From contig NZ_JH584241.1 in assembly GCF_000241485.1 (NCBI RefSeq), forward strand, positions 2,622,146-2,667,252: a stretch of 45,107 nucleotides of DNA, in the 5' to 3' direction. Below the pieces are notes generated by a model that did not search any database, was not told the DNA's origin, and saw nothing but the letters and a program-made list of their open reading frames with translations. Shown piece by piece: positions 32,841 through 41,424 of the stretch (position 1 is the stretch's first letter; every line of letters begins with the position of its first letter). The position numbers and the translations under genes are program-made. The DNA is from Sphingomonas sp. PAMC 26605 (GTDB taxonomy: Bacteria > Pseudomonadota > Alphaproteobacteria > Sphingomonadales > Sphingomonadaceae).

Positions 32841-32895
32841 CCTGGGCTGATCGACCGAGCCGCGGCGATCGCCAATCTCACCGAAAGGAACCGAA

Positions 32896-33099
32896 ATGGC
32901 TGACAAAATCGAGGACGCTCCGGCGTCGGACGTCAAGGTGCGCGTGCTGCTCAAGCATAAGGACCATCTCCCCAATCATGTCATCACCCTTTCGGCCGCC
33001 GCGGCCAAGGTGGCCGTGAAGGCTGGCTGGGCAGACGATGATGCCGACGGCGTCGCATACGCCGAAGCCAACGAGCTCCAGCCCGAGGCCGGTGCTTAA
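32896..33099 (+). CDS. Small hypothetical head-region protein
   Basis: 67 residues; AAAGGAAC ribosome site just upstream. VRVLLKHKDHLPNHVITLSAAAAKVAVKAGWADDD suggests a small beta/alpha domain seen in several siphophages between capsid and connector genes. No function known; a head accessory role is inferred from position. Confidence 0.65.
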   Translation: MADKIEDAPASDVKVRVLLKHKDHLPNHVITLSAAAAKVAVKAGWADDDADGVAYAEANELQPEAGA

Positions 33100-33102
33100 G
33101 CC

Positions 33103-33696
33103 ATGACTGAGCCCGTCGCGCTCTCCGATATCAAGACGCACCTGCGTCTCGACCAGGGCGCGACGGATGAGGATGGCTATCTCACGATCCTGCTCACCGC
33201 GGCGCGCCGCGCGTGCGAGGGCCGGATCCATCGCGCCGTGGTGGGGACCGCCGCGATCGCGACCTTCGATAGTTTCCCGTCGGCGCCGATCGGCGTACCG
33301 CTCGAGGTGCAGCAGCCGGATGCGCTTTATCTCGAGCTCGAGGGCGGCACCGTCGCTTCGGTCACCTCGATCTCCTATTTCGACGGCGCCGCCGCCGCGC
33401 AAACGCTGGATCCGGCGACCTATATCGTGGACTTGGACCAGATCCCCGCACGCGTCGCTCCGCTCGATGCTTGGCCGATCGCGAAGCAGCGCCCGGGCGC
33501 GATCAAGATTTCCTACGTCCTCTCGCCGCTACCGCTGGATGATTTGGCAGCGGTGAAGCAGGCGATCTTCCTGCTCGTCGAGAATTGGTACAGCCATCGC
33601 GGCGCGGCCGTCGTGGACACGAAGGGTGTACCGACCGAACTGCCGCTCGCCGTCACCTGGTTGCTATGGCCGCTGACGCAGTTCGCGACCTCGTGA
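33103..33696 (+). CDS. Head-tail connector protein (gp6-like)
   Basis: 197 residues. The first 40 residues (LSDIKTHLRLDQGATDEDGYLTILLTAARRACEGRIHR) are the typical helical start of the HK97 gp6-type adaptor that sits under the portal. The C-terminal half carries AVKQAIFLLVENWYSHRGA, common in this family. The stop overlaps the following GTG as GTGA. Confidence 0.82.
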   Translation: MTEPVALSDIKTHLRLDQGATDEDGYLTILLTAARRACEGRIHRAVVGTAAIATFDSFPSAPIGVPLEVQQPDALYLELEGGTVASVTSISYFDGAAAAQTLDPATYIVDLDQIPARVAPLDAWPIAKQRPGAIKISYVLSPLPLDDLAAVKQAIFLLVENWYSHRGAAVVDTKGVPTELPLAVTWLLWPLTQFATS

Positions 33697-34022
33697 CCCT
33701 CGCGGCCGGTCGGCTTCGCCAGCGAGTGCGGATCGAGCAGAACAATCCCGTCCGCGTCGGCGCCGGCCGCGAAGACGCCTGGTCGGCGATCGCGAGCGAC
33801 GTCCCAGCCGAGGTTCTGTCGAAGAACGGGGGCGAGATTTTCGCCCAGGGGCTGGAGCGATCGACGCAGTTCTACGCCATCACGATCCGGTTTCGCACCG
33901 ACGTGAAGGTCGAGCACCGCCTCATCTGGGGCGACATAACGATGGCGATCCGCACCTGCGCAGATCCGGACAATCGCCGGGAAAGCCTGTTGATCATTGC
34001 CGAGTCCGGGGTGCCGACCTGA
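33693..34022 (+). CDS. Phage head closure protein
   Basis: 109 residues. GTG 33693 in a GTGA overlap is preferred over the longer open frame. GRLRQRVRIEQNN at the start and IRFRTDVKVEHRLIW in the middle are typical of the SPP1 gp16/HK97 gp7-type stopper, which seals the head before tail joining. The stop overlaps the next ATG (TGATG). Confidence 0.8.
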   Translation: MTLAAGRLRQRVRIEQNNPVRVGAGREDAWSAIASDVPAEVLSKNGGEIFAQGLERSTQFYAITIRFRTDVKVEHRLIWGDITMAIRTCADPDNRRESLLIIAESGVPT

Positions 34023-34552
34023 TGGCTTCGCGGGTCAAGGGGATCATTTCGACGCGTCGCCTGCTGAAGCGCATGCCCGATGCGATCCGCAGTGAGCTCG
34101 CGACGACGATCCGCGCGGCGGGGCCCGAGCTGCAGAACGCGATCGTCGCGCGCGCGCCGCGCGGAAAGACCGGGCGTCTGGTCGCTGGCGTGTCGTGGAA
34201 GTTCTATGCGTCCACGCTACGCCTAGTGGTCGGGTTCGTCGGAAAGCCGACCAACCGGAAGCTGTTCTATGCGCGGATCCTCGAATTCGGCCGCCGTGCG
34301 CAGACAGTGACGGTGCATCGGTTGAACAGGAAACACCGGAAGGAATGGGTCGGCCGTATCGGCGCTGGGACCGCGCGCGGAAGCGTGAAGCCCGCGGATC
34401 TCGGCACGACCTATAGTCTCCGCGTCAAGGCGCTGAAGCCGCGCCGCTTCGTCTACTCGCCCACAACCAACCTGCGCACCGTGATGAACCAGCGCCTGAA
34501 CGGGATCTGGGATCGCGCGCTGAAGCGGGTGTCGGGGGGCGGCGATGAGTAG
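34022..34552 (+). CDS. HK97-gp10 family tail-completion protein
   Basis: 176 residues. The central KTGRLVAGVSWKFY and AAGPELQNAIVARAPRG, with a C-terminal LNGIWDRAL helix, match the HK97 gp10 family, which sits at the head-tail joint or caps the tail tube. It overlaps both neighbours by a few bases. Confidence 0.8.
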   Translation: MASRVKGIISTRRLLKRMPDAIRSELATTIRAAGPELQNAIVARAPRGKTGRLVAGVSWKFYASTLRLVVGFVGKPTNRKLFYARILEFGRRAQTVTVHRLNRKHRKEWVGRIGAGTARGSVKPADLGTTYSLRVKALKPRRFVYSPTTNLRTVMNQRLNGIWDRALKRVSGGGDE

Positions 34553-34928
34553 CGCAATGGCGGCGGCCGAGCTCGCGGTCTTCGATGCGCTCACCGCCGG
34601 CGTCACGCTCGGCGTGGTGTATCAAGACGTACCCGCGGGCACTCAGGCGCCGATCGTCATTGTCGCCGAGATGACCGAGGATCCGCTGCCGTCGAAAACC
34701 TCGAGAACGGTGCAGATCTCGCTCACCATCTCGAGCGAGGTGTGGCAGCCGGCACGCCGGCCGATCTTGCTGCTCAGACAACAGGTGAAGGATGCCCTGC
34801 ACGGCAAAACGCTCCTGCAGGACAGCTTCGAGATCAAGGTGCTCTGGCTAAACGGCGACGCCCGTCAGGTCGACGAGCGCACGTACTTCGGCACCGACGA
34901 ATTTACCGTCTTCGCCTCGCCGGTCTGA
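34545..34928 (+). CDS. DUF3168-type tail completion protein
   Basis: 127 residues. AELAVFDALTAG at the start, TVQISLTISSEVWQ in the middle and a C-terminal ERTYFGTDEFTVFAS are the hallmarks of the DUF3168 tail terminator family, which ends tail growth. ATG 34545 overlaps the preceding stop by eight bases. Confidence 0.82.
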   Translation: MSSAMAAAELAVFDALTAGVTLGVVYQDVPAGTQAPIVIVAEMTEDPLPSKTSRTVQISLTISSEVWQPARRPILLLRQQVKDALHGKTLLQDSFEIKVLWLNGDARQVDERTYFGTDEFTVFASPV

Positions 34929-34955
34929 GAACGGCCGCGCTCCCAAGATTTAACC

Positions 34956-34981
34956 GATGCGGCTGCCCGGCTGCGTCTTTT
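34956..34981 (+). terminator. Terminator-like hairpin before the tail tube gene
   Basis: GATGCGGC (34956-34963) pairs with GCTGCGTC (34970-34977) including two G-T pairs, then TTTT (34978-34981). It lies just ahead of the tail tube ribosome site, like the hairpin before the capsid gene. Confidence 0.45.
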
Positions 34982-34994
34982 CATGGAGGTCCCA

Positions 34995-35429
34995 ATGGGC
35001 ATCAAACTCGGCAATGACTATCTGCTCTGGATCAAGCCGGCGACCGGCCAGACCTTCCTGGTCGTGATGGGGCAGGGTGATCTCTCCATCAAGCGCACCG
35101 CGGCGACGATCGACACCGGTTCGAAGACTTCGGGAGGCTTCGCCACGAAGGCTGCAGGCCTGCGCGACGGCTCCGCGACGCTGAAGATCAATCCCGAACT
35201 GCCCGATGCCGGTTATACCGCGCTCGAGAGCGATGCGAAGTCGACGCCGCCCGTGCCGTTCGTCGTCCAGGTCCGCAAGGGCGGCCTCGAGGCGGATACT
35301 ACCGATGCGGTGTTCGAATGCGAGGTGTACGCTACCGACTTCAACGACGACTACGGCAAGAACAATGTCGTGACAGTCGACACCACGCTGGTCTTCGCCG
35401 GTGCGCCGACCATCGACACGCTCGCCTGA
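34995..35429 (+). CDS. Major tail tube protein
   Basis: 144 residues. ATG 34995 follows GGAGGT. The beta-rich sequence with GNDYLLWIKPATG, LSIKRTAATIDTGSKTSGG and the late VVTVDTTLVFAGAPT fits the siphophage tail-tube fold. It should form the tube around the tape measure. The stop overlaps the chaperone start (TGATG). Confidence 0.82.
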   Translation: MGIKLGNDYLLWIKPATGQTFLVVMGQGDLSIKRTAATIDTGSKTSGGFATKAAGLRDGSATLKINPELPDAGYTALESDAKSTPPVPFVVQVRKGGLEADTTDAVFECEVYATDFNDDYGKNNVVTVDTTLVFAGAPTIDTLA

Positions 35430-35926
35430 TGAGCGCGAACGCCGTACGCGGCGAGGTCGATCTCGATCTCGGCGGCGTCACCTTCACGCTGCGACCGTCG
35501 TATGACGCGGTCGTGGAGTGCGAGGACGCGACGGGCATGTCGCTGACCGAGATGGCGCTCGCTGCCGATGACGGCAGCATGAAACTCGGCGCGGCGGCGA
35601 TCATCGTGACCGAGACGGTCAAGGCATGGGGCAAGGCCGAGAAGCGCAATAGCGCGATCGGCGTCGACCGCACCAAGATCGGCCGCCTGATCTTCGACAT
35701 CGGCGTGATGCACGTCCTGCCGCGGATCGCGATCGTCATGCTCAATGCGGCCTCGGGCGGGGTCGACGCCTCGGGAAAACCGAAGCCGATACCGGAACCG
35801 ATCCTGCCCGGTATCGGCGAAACCTCGCAGGAATCGCCTCCGCCGCCCTCGGGTGGAGCGCGGACGCCTTCTGGTCGTCGACGTCGCACGAGTTCTTCGC
35901 CGCGTTCGAAGCCTGGAAGCAAATGA
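35429..35926 (+). CDS. Tail assembly chaperone, zero-frame product (GTA gp10-like)
   Basis: 165 residues. The first 110 match the GTA gp10-type tail chaperone (GEVDLDLGGVTFTLRPSYDAVVECEDATGMSLTEMA), which coats the tape measure and recruits tube subunits. After the slippery site at codons 116-117 the zero frame turns into a proline, serine and arginine-rich tail without structure, as is usual when the main function of that region is in the other frame. Together with the -1 product it mirrors lambda gpG and gpGT. The longer open frame upstream is not used because the ATG overlaps the tail-tube stop. Confidence 0.82.
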   Translation: MSANAVRGEVDLDLGGVTFTLRPSYDAVVECEDATGMSLTEMALAADDGSMKLGAAAIIVTETVKAWGKAEKRNSAIGVDRTKIGRLIFDIGVMHVLPRIAIVMLNAASGGVDASGKPKPIPEPILPGIGETSQESPPPPSGGARTPSGRRRRTSSSPRSKPGSK

Positions 35927-35946
35927 ACTGTCCCGACGAGTCGTGA
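35429..35946 (+). CDS. Tail assembly chaperone, -1 frameshift fusion (G-T type)
   Basis: Predicted 172-residue fusion: 117 codons in frame zero, then 55 in the -1 frame starting at A35779. The -1 part ends in a compact domain (ALGWSADAFWSSTSHEFFAAFEAWK) of the kind found as a separate tail-chaperone gene or second half in alphaproteobacterial phages. From the previous in-frame stop (TAG, 35650-35652) to that domain there is no ATG, GTG or TTG, so the domain can hardly be made except by frameshifting. Confidence is high that the reading frame is real and good that it is a frameshift. Confidence 0.75.
35773..35779 (+). promoter_or_regulatory. -1 ribosomal frameshift heptamer G-GGA-AAA
   Basis: The zero frame reads TCG GGA AAA CCG; both tRNAs can slip one base back to GGG and AAA. 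Lambda uses the near-identical G-GGA-AAG at the same place in its G and T genes. A downstream stimulator is not obvious, but GC-rich sequence follows. Confidence 0.8.
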
Positions 35947-35967
35947 TGGTCAGCAAGGGAGACGTCG

Positions 35968-38900
35968 ATGGCTGACAGTCCAGACGTCAAGCAGCTGCTG
36001 CTACAGGTCGACGCTACCACCGAGCTGTTGCGGCGCAACCTCGACCGTGCCCAAGGCGAACTCACGCGCTTCCAGCAGGGCGCGCAGCGTACCCTCGATG
36101 CTACCGATCGCGGTTTCGCCAACCTCGGCCAAGGCCTCGACCGCGTTGCGCCGGCCGTCGCGCGCGTCAACGCCCAGATCGGGACGATCGGCGCGTCGGC
36201 TGTGCGGATCCAGCACCAGGTCGAGGCATCCTCGCGCGCGATGGCGACCGCGCTTGCCGCGTCGGCGGCGGGGCTCGCTGCAGGTTTCTCGGTGCAAAAG
36301 GTAGCTGAATATGCCGATGGCTATACGCGGTTCACCAACGCGCTGAAGATCGCGGGCTTGGAGGGTAGCAACCTCACCTCGGTGCAGGAAAAGCTGTTCC
36401 AGTCGGCGCAGAAATACGGCGCGCCGCTTGAGGCACTCGGCACGCTCTACGGTCGCACCGCCCAGTCGGGAAAGGCGCTTGGCGCCAGCCAGAACGATTT
36501 GCTCAAATTCACCGATGCCGTGGCGGCTTCGATCAAGGTCCAGGGCGTGTCGGCCGAGGAAGCCAAGGGCGCGCTGCTGCAGCTCTCCCAGGCGTTGGGC
36601 ACCGGCGTTGTACACGCGCAGGATTACAACTCGGTCGCCGATCAGCTGCGCCCGCTACTGCAGGCGGCGGCCGATGCGAGCGAGAAGTATCGTGGCAACG
36701 TCGCGGCGATCAAGAACGACGTGAACGACCAGAAGCTGGCGTCGGCTGATCTTTTCCGCCTAGTGCTCGCCGGCTACGACGGCCTGCAGAAAAAGGCAGG
36801 TGCGGCATCGCTGACGATCGCTGCGTCGCTCCAGACGCTCAACAACGCACTCGGCAAGTATATCGGTGAAACCGACGAGGGCCTATCGGCCACTGACCGG
36901 TTTGGGATCGGCATCAAGGTGCTGGCGGATAATCTTGGCACGGTGTTGCCCGCGTTGACGGCTATCGCGATTGGCTTTGGTGTCACCAAGGCGGCCGGCC
37001 TCGGGTTCAACGCCGTCGCCGGCGTTCTCGCGCACGTCGCTGAAGCTGACCAGGCGCTGGCGCGTCAGGTGCTGCTCGGCAATGCGCAATTCATTGATCG
37101 GACGGCGAACGCGGCGGCTTCAGCAATTGCGGTGCAAGAGGCGGCCGCCGCGGAGGTATCCTCGATCGAGGCGACGATCGTAGCACGCCGCGCCGAGCAG
37201 GAAGTGCTTCGCGAATCTATTGCGGAAACGCAGGCACTGGCGGCGTCGAAGCGAGCAGAGGCGGCTCTGGCTGCAAACTCCAACATCGCCAATGGCGGAA
37301 TAAATCTTGCTGCGGCCAACAAGGCTCGCGCCGTAGCGGAAAACGATGCGGCGTTCGCTTCGCAGCGTTTGGCCGCCATGCGCACGCGGCAGGCGGCGGT
37401 CGATGTCGAACTGATCGCGGCCGAAGAATCGCTCGCAGCTGCGACCGCAACCTCGGCAACCGCCACTGAAGCCGCTACCGTTGCTACCGCCGCTGCGACT
37501 ATCGGCGCCCGGGCGGCCGCGACTTCTACGGCTCTCTTCGCCGGAGCGCTCGAACTGGTCTCTGGCGCACTGCCGATCATCGCGATCGCGGCGGTCGTCG
37601 CAGCTATCATGTATTTTCGGAGTGAAGCGGAGCGCGCTACTGAGCAAACCAAGGCTTTCGCGGAGCGCCATCGTGAAGCCGCAACCGTGCTTGGGCAGAC
37701 GGCGATTTTCGCGACCTCGGCGGCCGGGGCCATCACACAGGTCGGCACGAATGCAGCCGCCGCCACTGGGAAGATGGCAGCGTTTGCGGGCAAGGTGGGC
37801 GAAGCCGCCGAGCAGCTCCGCCAACTCGCTATTCAGCAACGCGATACCGCATTGGGCAAACTTCAGATCGTCGGCAATTCGGCATCGGCGACGATCCGCG
37901 AAGCCTCTTATCGTATTCGCGAGCGTAATTCGCAGGTGCGGGGTAGAGGCGATACTCTGGACTTCTCGTTGACCGACGAGCGTCCAGCCGAAAATGCGAA
38001 GGACCAGGCCGCGATCACCAAGGCGCGCGCAGATCTCGCCGAAGCCCGTCGCCAGTATCAGGCTATCGCCGGTCGCCCGCTCGAGAAGAATTTGTCCGCC
38101 TCAGCGCTGACGGGCGGCCGCGACATCAAAGGGGACCTCGCGCAGGCTCGAAATGATCTCAAGATCGCGCAGGCCGGCGGCGATAAGACCGAAATCAACA
38201 GGCTTAAGGCGACGGTTTACGAGCTCACCCAATATCAGGCGTACCGGAAGGCAGGAGCATCCGACGATTCTGCCAAGGCCCGATCGTCGGCTGATGCGCA
38301 GCGGCTTCGTGACGCCGGGCAAGGCAAGATCGACGCCGGCGACGCCAAGCGCAATGCAGCGGCGGGCGCGCGCGCCGATCGAGCGGCCGCGGCTGCTGCG
38401 CGTAAGGGCGCGGCCGAGGTAAAGGACGAGGCGAACGATACGCGCGCCTACAAAGCGGCCGAGCGCGCGGCCAACGACAAGATCGCTCAGTCCAATGCCG
38501 AGCTGACCAACTCGACCGCCGCGCGGGCGCAGATCGAGCGCGATCGCATCGAAGCCGATCGTATTTCGAAAAACGAGGAGATCGCGCAGCAGGGCAAGGC
38601 TGGCCACTATAACGATGAGCGCGTTAGGAATCTCCAGAAGCTGAACGACCAGGCGGCGAAGGCCGCGACCAACGTCGTCGACGTGAAGGAGCGCCGCCAG
38701 AACGACCAGGACGGGCTGTCGCTTTACGGGCGGCAGAACGAGATCGATCGCGATCGGTTGGCCAATTACGAGCAACTGGGCCTGACCGTCGCCCAGCGCC
38801 GCACGACCGAGCTGCAACTGCTCGCGCTCGCCAAGGAGGAAGAGCGCAGGAAAATCGCGGCGGTCCTCGCGAAGGATAGCGGTGCCAGCGAAGGCGACCG

Positions 38901-39678
38901 CGCGATCGCCACGCTGGATCAGAATACGCTCGATGAGCGGTATGCTTCCAAGGGCGCAGTCCTCGCCAGCCAGAATGAGGGGCCGTTCGACCAATATCGG
39001 CGGAAGCTGAAGGTTAGCACTGCCGATACGAAGAGTGCGCTCGAGCAGCTGAAGGTCAACGGCCTGCAGGGGCTGGAGGATGGGCTCGTCGGTCTTCTCA
39101 ACGGGACCGAAAGCGTCGCCTCAGCCTTCAAGAAGATGGCATCGTCGATCATTTCTGACCTCGCGCGTATCGCGATCGAGAAAGGCATCTTCTCGCTGAT
39201 CGGCGCGCCGTTTGGGTTGAGCGTGGGCGGACGGATCCCGGGCAAGGCAACCGGCGGCCGTATCTCGGGCGCAGGTACCGGCACGTCGGATAGCATCCTC
39301 GCAATGATCGACGGAAAGGAGCCGCTCGCGGTTTCGAACGGCGAGTCGATCGTCACGGCCGAGGCGACCGCCAAATGGTGGCCGCTGATCGACGCCATGA
39401 ACAAGGGCAAGCTGCGCGGCCGCGCGGCCGGCGGACGGGTCGGGCCCTCGGTCGGCAGCATTTTTCAGCCCGCGGCGCCTGATATGCGCTCGATCGGCGA
39501 GGCGCAGCGCGCAAACCGCACGACGCGCGAGATCCTCTACGTCCAGATCGACAAGTCCGATCTGTTCGATGCGCATGTGCAGCGCGCCGCCGCGCCGCTC
39601 GCTCAGGTTGCAATGGTCGGCGGTTCGGCGATGGCGCAGCAGGAATATGCCGACGATCGATCGCGGAGCATCCCATAA
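35968..39678 (+). CDS. Tape measure protein
   Basis: 1236 residues, by far the largest gene, following the chaperone as expected. N-terminal coiled-coil, then the tape-measure domain at about 100-300 (YADGYTRFTNALKIAGLEG, LGTLYGRTAQSGKALGAS), alanine-rich helices with a hydrophobic segment near 530-550 (ALELVSGALPIIAIAAVVAAIMYF), a long charged coiled coil at 700-1000, and a glycine-rich C-terminus (GGRISGAGTGTSDSILAMIDG). Using about 0.15 nm per residue, the tail would be roughly 180 nm. It sets tail length and travels into the host. AAGGGAGA precedes the ATG. Confidence 0.92.
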   Translation: MADSPDVKQLLLQVDATTELLRRNLDRAQGELTRFQQGAQRTLDATDRGFANLGQGLDRVAPAVARVNAQIGTIGASAVRIQHQVEASSRAMATALAASAAGLAAGFSVQKVAEYADGYTRFTNALKIAGLEGSNLTSVQEKLFQSAQKYGAPLEALGTLYGRTAQSGKALGASQNDLLKFTDAVAASIKVQGVSAEEAKGALLQLSQALGTGVVHAQDYNSVADQLRPLLQAAADASEKYRGNVAAIKNDVNDQKLASADLFRLVLAGYDGLQKKAGAASLTIAASLQTLNNALGKYIGETDEGLSATDRFGIGIKVLADNLGTVLPALTAIAIGFGVTKAAGLGFNAVAGVLAHVAEADQALARQVLLGNAQFIDRTANAAASAIAVQEAAAAEVSSIEATIVARRAEQEVLRESIAETQALAASKRAEAALAANSNIANGGINLAAANKARAVAENDAAFASQRLAAMRTRQAAVDVELIAAEESLAAATATSATATEAATVATAAATIGARAAATSTALFAGALELVSGALPIIAIAAVVAAIMYFRSEAERATEQTKAFAERHREAATVLGQTAIFATSAAGAITQVGTNAAAATGKMAAFAGKVGEAAEQLRQLAIQQRDTALGKLQIVGNSASATIREASYRIRERNSQVRGRGDTLDFSLTDERPAENAKDQAAITKARADLAEARRQYQAIAGRPLEKNLSASALTGGRDIKGDLAQARNDLKIAQAGGDKTEINRLKATVYELTQYQAYRKAGASDDSAKARSSADAQRLRDAGQGKIDAGDAKRNAAAGARADRAAAAAARKGAAEVKDEANDTRAYKAAERAANDKIAQSNAELTNSTAARAQIERDRIEADRISKNEEIAQQGKAGHYNDERVRNLQKLNDQAAKAATNVVDVKERRQNDQDGLSLYGRQNEIDRDRLANYEQLGLTVAQRRTTELQLLALAKEEERRKIAAVLAKDSGASEGDRAIATLDQNTLDERYASKGAVLASQNEGPFDQYRRKLKVSTADTKSALEQLKVNGLQGLEDGLVGLLNGTESVASAFKKMASSIISDLARIAIEKGIFSLIGAPFGLSVGGRIPGKATGGRISGAGTGTSDSILAMIDGKEPLAVSNGESIVTAEATAKWWPLIDAMNKGKLRGRAAGGRVGPSVGSIFQPAAPDMRSIGEAQRANRTTREILYVQIDKSDLFDAHVQRAAAPLAQVAMVGGSAMAQQEYADDRSRSIP

Positions 39679-40292
39679 TGGCGACACCGATCGCCGGCCC
39701 GATCCCGCTGCCAAGCTATCCTGGCTTGAAAACCGACAGCCCATCTATGCTCGATTGGGGCGGGGCGTTGGTCGCTACCAACGGCGGCGCGACGCAGACG
39801 CTGATGCGCCTCGGAACTCGGCACGCGCTGGAGTTCGCCATCCCGACGATGCCGACCGAGCCTCTCGGCCGGATCTGGTCGGCGCAGCTGCGCCTGGCGA
39901 AGCTGTTCGGTGCGCTGGTGCCGTTCGGCCAGGATGGATTCGATGTCGGCGCCCCCGGCGCGCCTGTGGTGGCTGGCGCGGGCCAGTCCGGCATGGCGCT
40001 TGCGGTGCGGGGCTTTCGGCGCGGATACAACGTGCGGGTGGGGCAGGCGTTCAGCCACATCCATCTCGGCCGGCGTTATCTCTATTTCATCGCCGCACAG
40101 GATCTCTCGCTCGACGGCACGCTCGAGCTGTCGATCTTCCCCATGCTGCGCGTGATCCCGGCCGACGGCGACGTGCTCGAATTCGCGAAGCCGATGATCC
40201 AGGGCAGCCTCTCTGGGCAGTCGGTGAAGTGGACCCGGCAGACCGCGCCGTGGAGCGATTTCGGTTCCATAACCGTGACGGAGGACGAGTGA
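39678..40292 (+). CDS. Tail protein of unknown type (distal-tail region)
   Basis: 204 residues, beta-rich, starts in a TAATG overlap with the tape measure stop. Segments such as SMLDWGGALVATNGGATQTLMRLGTRHALEF and RRYLYFIAAQDLSLDG are known from Sphingomonas phage tails without assigned function. Position suggests the distal tail (Dit-like) part. Confidence 0.65.
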   Translation: MATPIAGPIPLPSYPGLKTDSPSMLDWGGALVATNGGATQTLMRLGTRHALEFAIPTMPTEPLGRIWSAQLRLAKLFGALVPFGQDGFDVGAPGAPVVAGAGQSGMALAVRGFRRGYNVRVGQAFSHIHLGRRYLYFIAAQDLSLDGTLELSIFPMLRVIPADGDVLEFAKPMIQGSLSGQSVKWTRQTAPWSDFGSITVTEDE

Positions 40293-40294
40293 TC

Positions 40295-40777
40295 ATGGCC
40301 GACGACATCGCAAGCGCGACCGCGCGCCTTGATTACGAGGCGGCGATCGCCGACGCTTCGGAGCGGGTGAAGTATCAGGTCGCGCTCGTCGATCGGGGCC
40401 TGCAGAGCCTTATGCTGATCAACGGCGGCGCGCTGGTCGCGCTGTTCACCTTGCTCGGCAGCAAGGCACCGCCGCATTTCGACGCCAGGTTGCTGTGGTA
40501 CGCCTTCGGCTTTTTCGCGCTCGGCCTGGCCATGACGTTGCTCGCCAACCTCTCGGCCTTCCTGTCGCAAGCCGCATTCTACGCGGTGAGCATGATGGAA
40601 GCTTGGGATGCTCAGCGCGCGATCGGCGGGCTCGCTGCCGAGCGGACCACTGATATGCATCGAGCGCATCGCGGCGGGCTGCATGCGCAATATGCCGGCG
40701 TCGCTACGGCGGCCCTCGCGCTTTTCGCGTTCGTGCTTGGCTGCGGCCTCGCCTTCGCCGGCGTGCTGCCTAGCTAA
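40295..40777 (+). CDS. Three-helix membrane protein in the tail region (holin candidate)
   Basis: 160 residues; ATG 40295 with GGAGGA nine bases upstream (a GTG at 40289 is possible). The first 45 residues form a charged helix, then three hydrophobic stretches (LMLINGGALVALFTLLG, WYAFGFFALGLAMTLLANLSAF, AGVATAALALFAFVLGCGLAF). Among structural genes it stands out as a membrane protein and may be the phage holin. No endolysin is adjacent, so this is uncertain. Confidence 0.6.
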   Translation: MADDIASATARLDYEAAIADASERVKYQVALVDRGLQSLMLINGGALVALFTLLGSKAPPHFDARLLWYAFGFFALGLAMTLLANLSAFLSQAAFYAVSMMEAWDAQRAIGGLAAERTTDMHRAHRGGLHAQYAGVATAALALFAFVLGCGLAFAGVLPS

Positions 40778-40782
40778 CCGGG

Positions 40783-41424
40783 ATGTCAGAATTACCACCA
40801 GTACTCGCCGCGGCGCTCCGCGGCGAGCGACCGCTGCTGTTCGGGTGCGTCGAGATCAACCTGCCCGGGTACGACCTGATGCTGCTCGACGGATCCGGCC
40901 AGTTGATGGTCGGCAACCGGCTCTTCGTCGGGCGCGACCCGACATGGGGCGTGCTCGACACGATCAAGGGCCTTTCCGATACGCTCGACGACCAGGCGCC
41001 CTCGATCAGCCTGGGCTTGATCCCCTCGACCGATGTCGCGCTGGCGCGGCTGATCGACCCGGCCCTGCAAGGCTCGACGGTGACGATCGCCATGGGGTGC
41101 GTGGACATGTGGACCGGGACCGCAGTGAGCGCGCCGTATGTGCTGTTCGTCGGCGAGCTCGACGTCCCAACTGTTTCCTGGGACGCGAACGATCGCCGAC
41201 TGGAGTTCAAAGCGACGAGCATCGCCGAGCGGCTGTTCGCGACCGAGGAGGGAAAGCGTCTCTCGGACGCGTTCCACCAGAAGGTCTGGCCTGGCGAGCT
41301 CGGGCTCGCTTTCGTCACCGACGTCGAGACCTATGTCCCGTGGGGGCAGAAGCTCGACACCAGCGCGGTCGAGACGCGTACCAACAACTCCAGCATCGGG
41401 GCGATCAGCTATGCCCGCACCTGA
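40783..41424 (+). CDS. DUF2163-like baseplate/tail protein
   Basis: 213 residues; starts five bases after the membrane-protein stop. The layout (LLFGCVEINLPGYDLMLLDGSG, IAMGCVDMWTG, WPGELGLAFVTDVE) resembles the DUF2163 family, found before the NlpC-like protein in gene transfer agents and siphophages. It should belong to the tail tip. Confidence 0.65.
   Translation: MSELPPVLAAALRGERPLLFGCVEINLPGYDLMLLDGSGQLMVGNRLFVGRDPTWGVLDTIKGLSDTLDDQAPSISLGLIPSTDVALARLIDPALQGSTVTIAMGCVDMWTGTAVSAPYVLFVGELDVPTVSWDANDRRLEFKATSIAERLFATEEGKRLSDAFHQKVWPGELGLAFVTDVETYVPWGQKLDTSAVETRTNNSSIGAISYART

Noticed and set aside
35653..35946. Separate, independently started chaperone gene
   Set aside because: No ATG, GTG or TTG lies in this frame before the domain; the slippery heptamer explains expression better.
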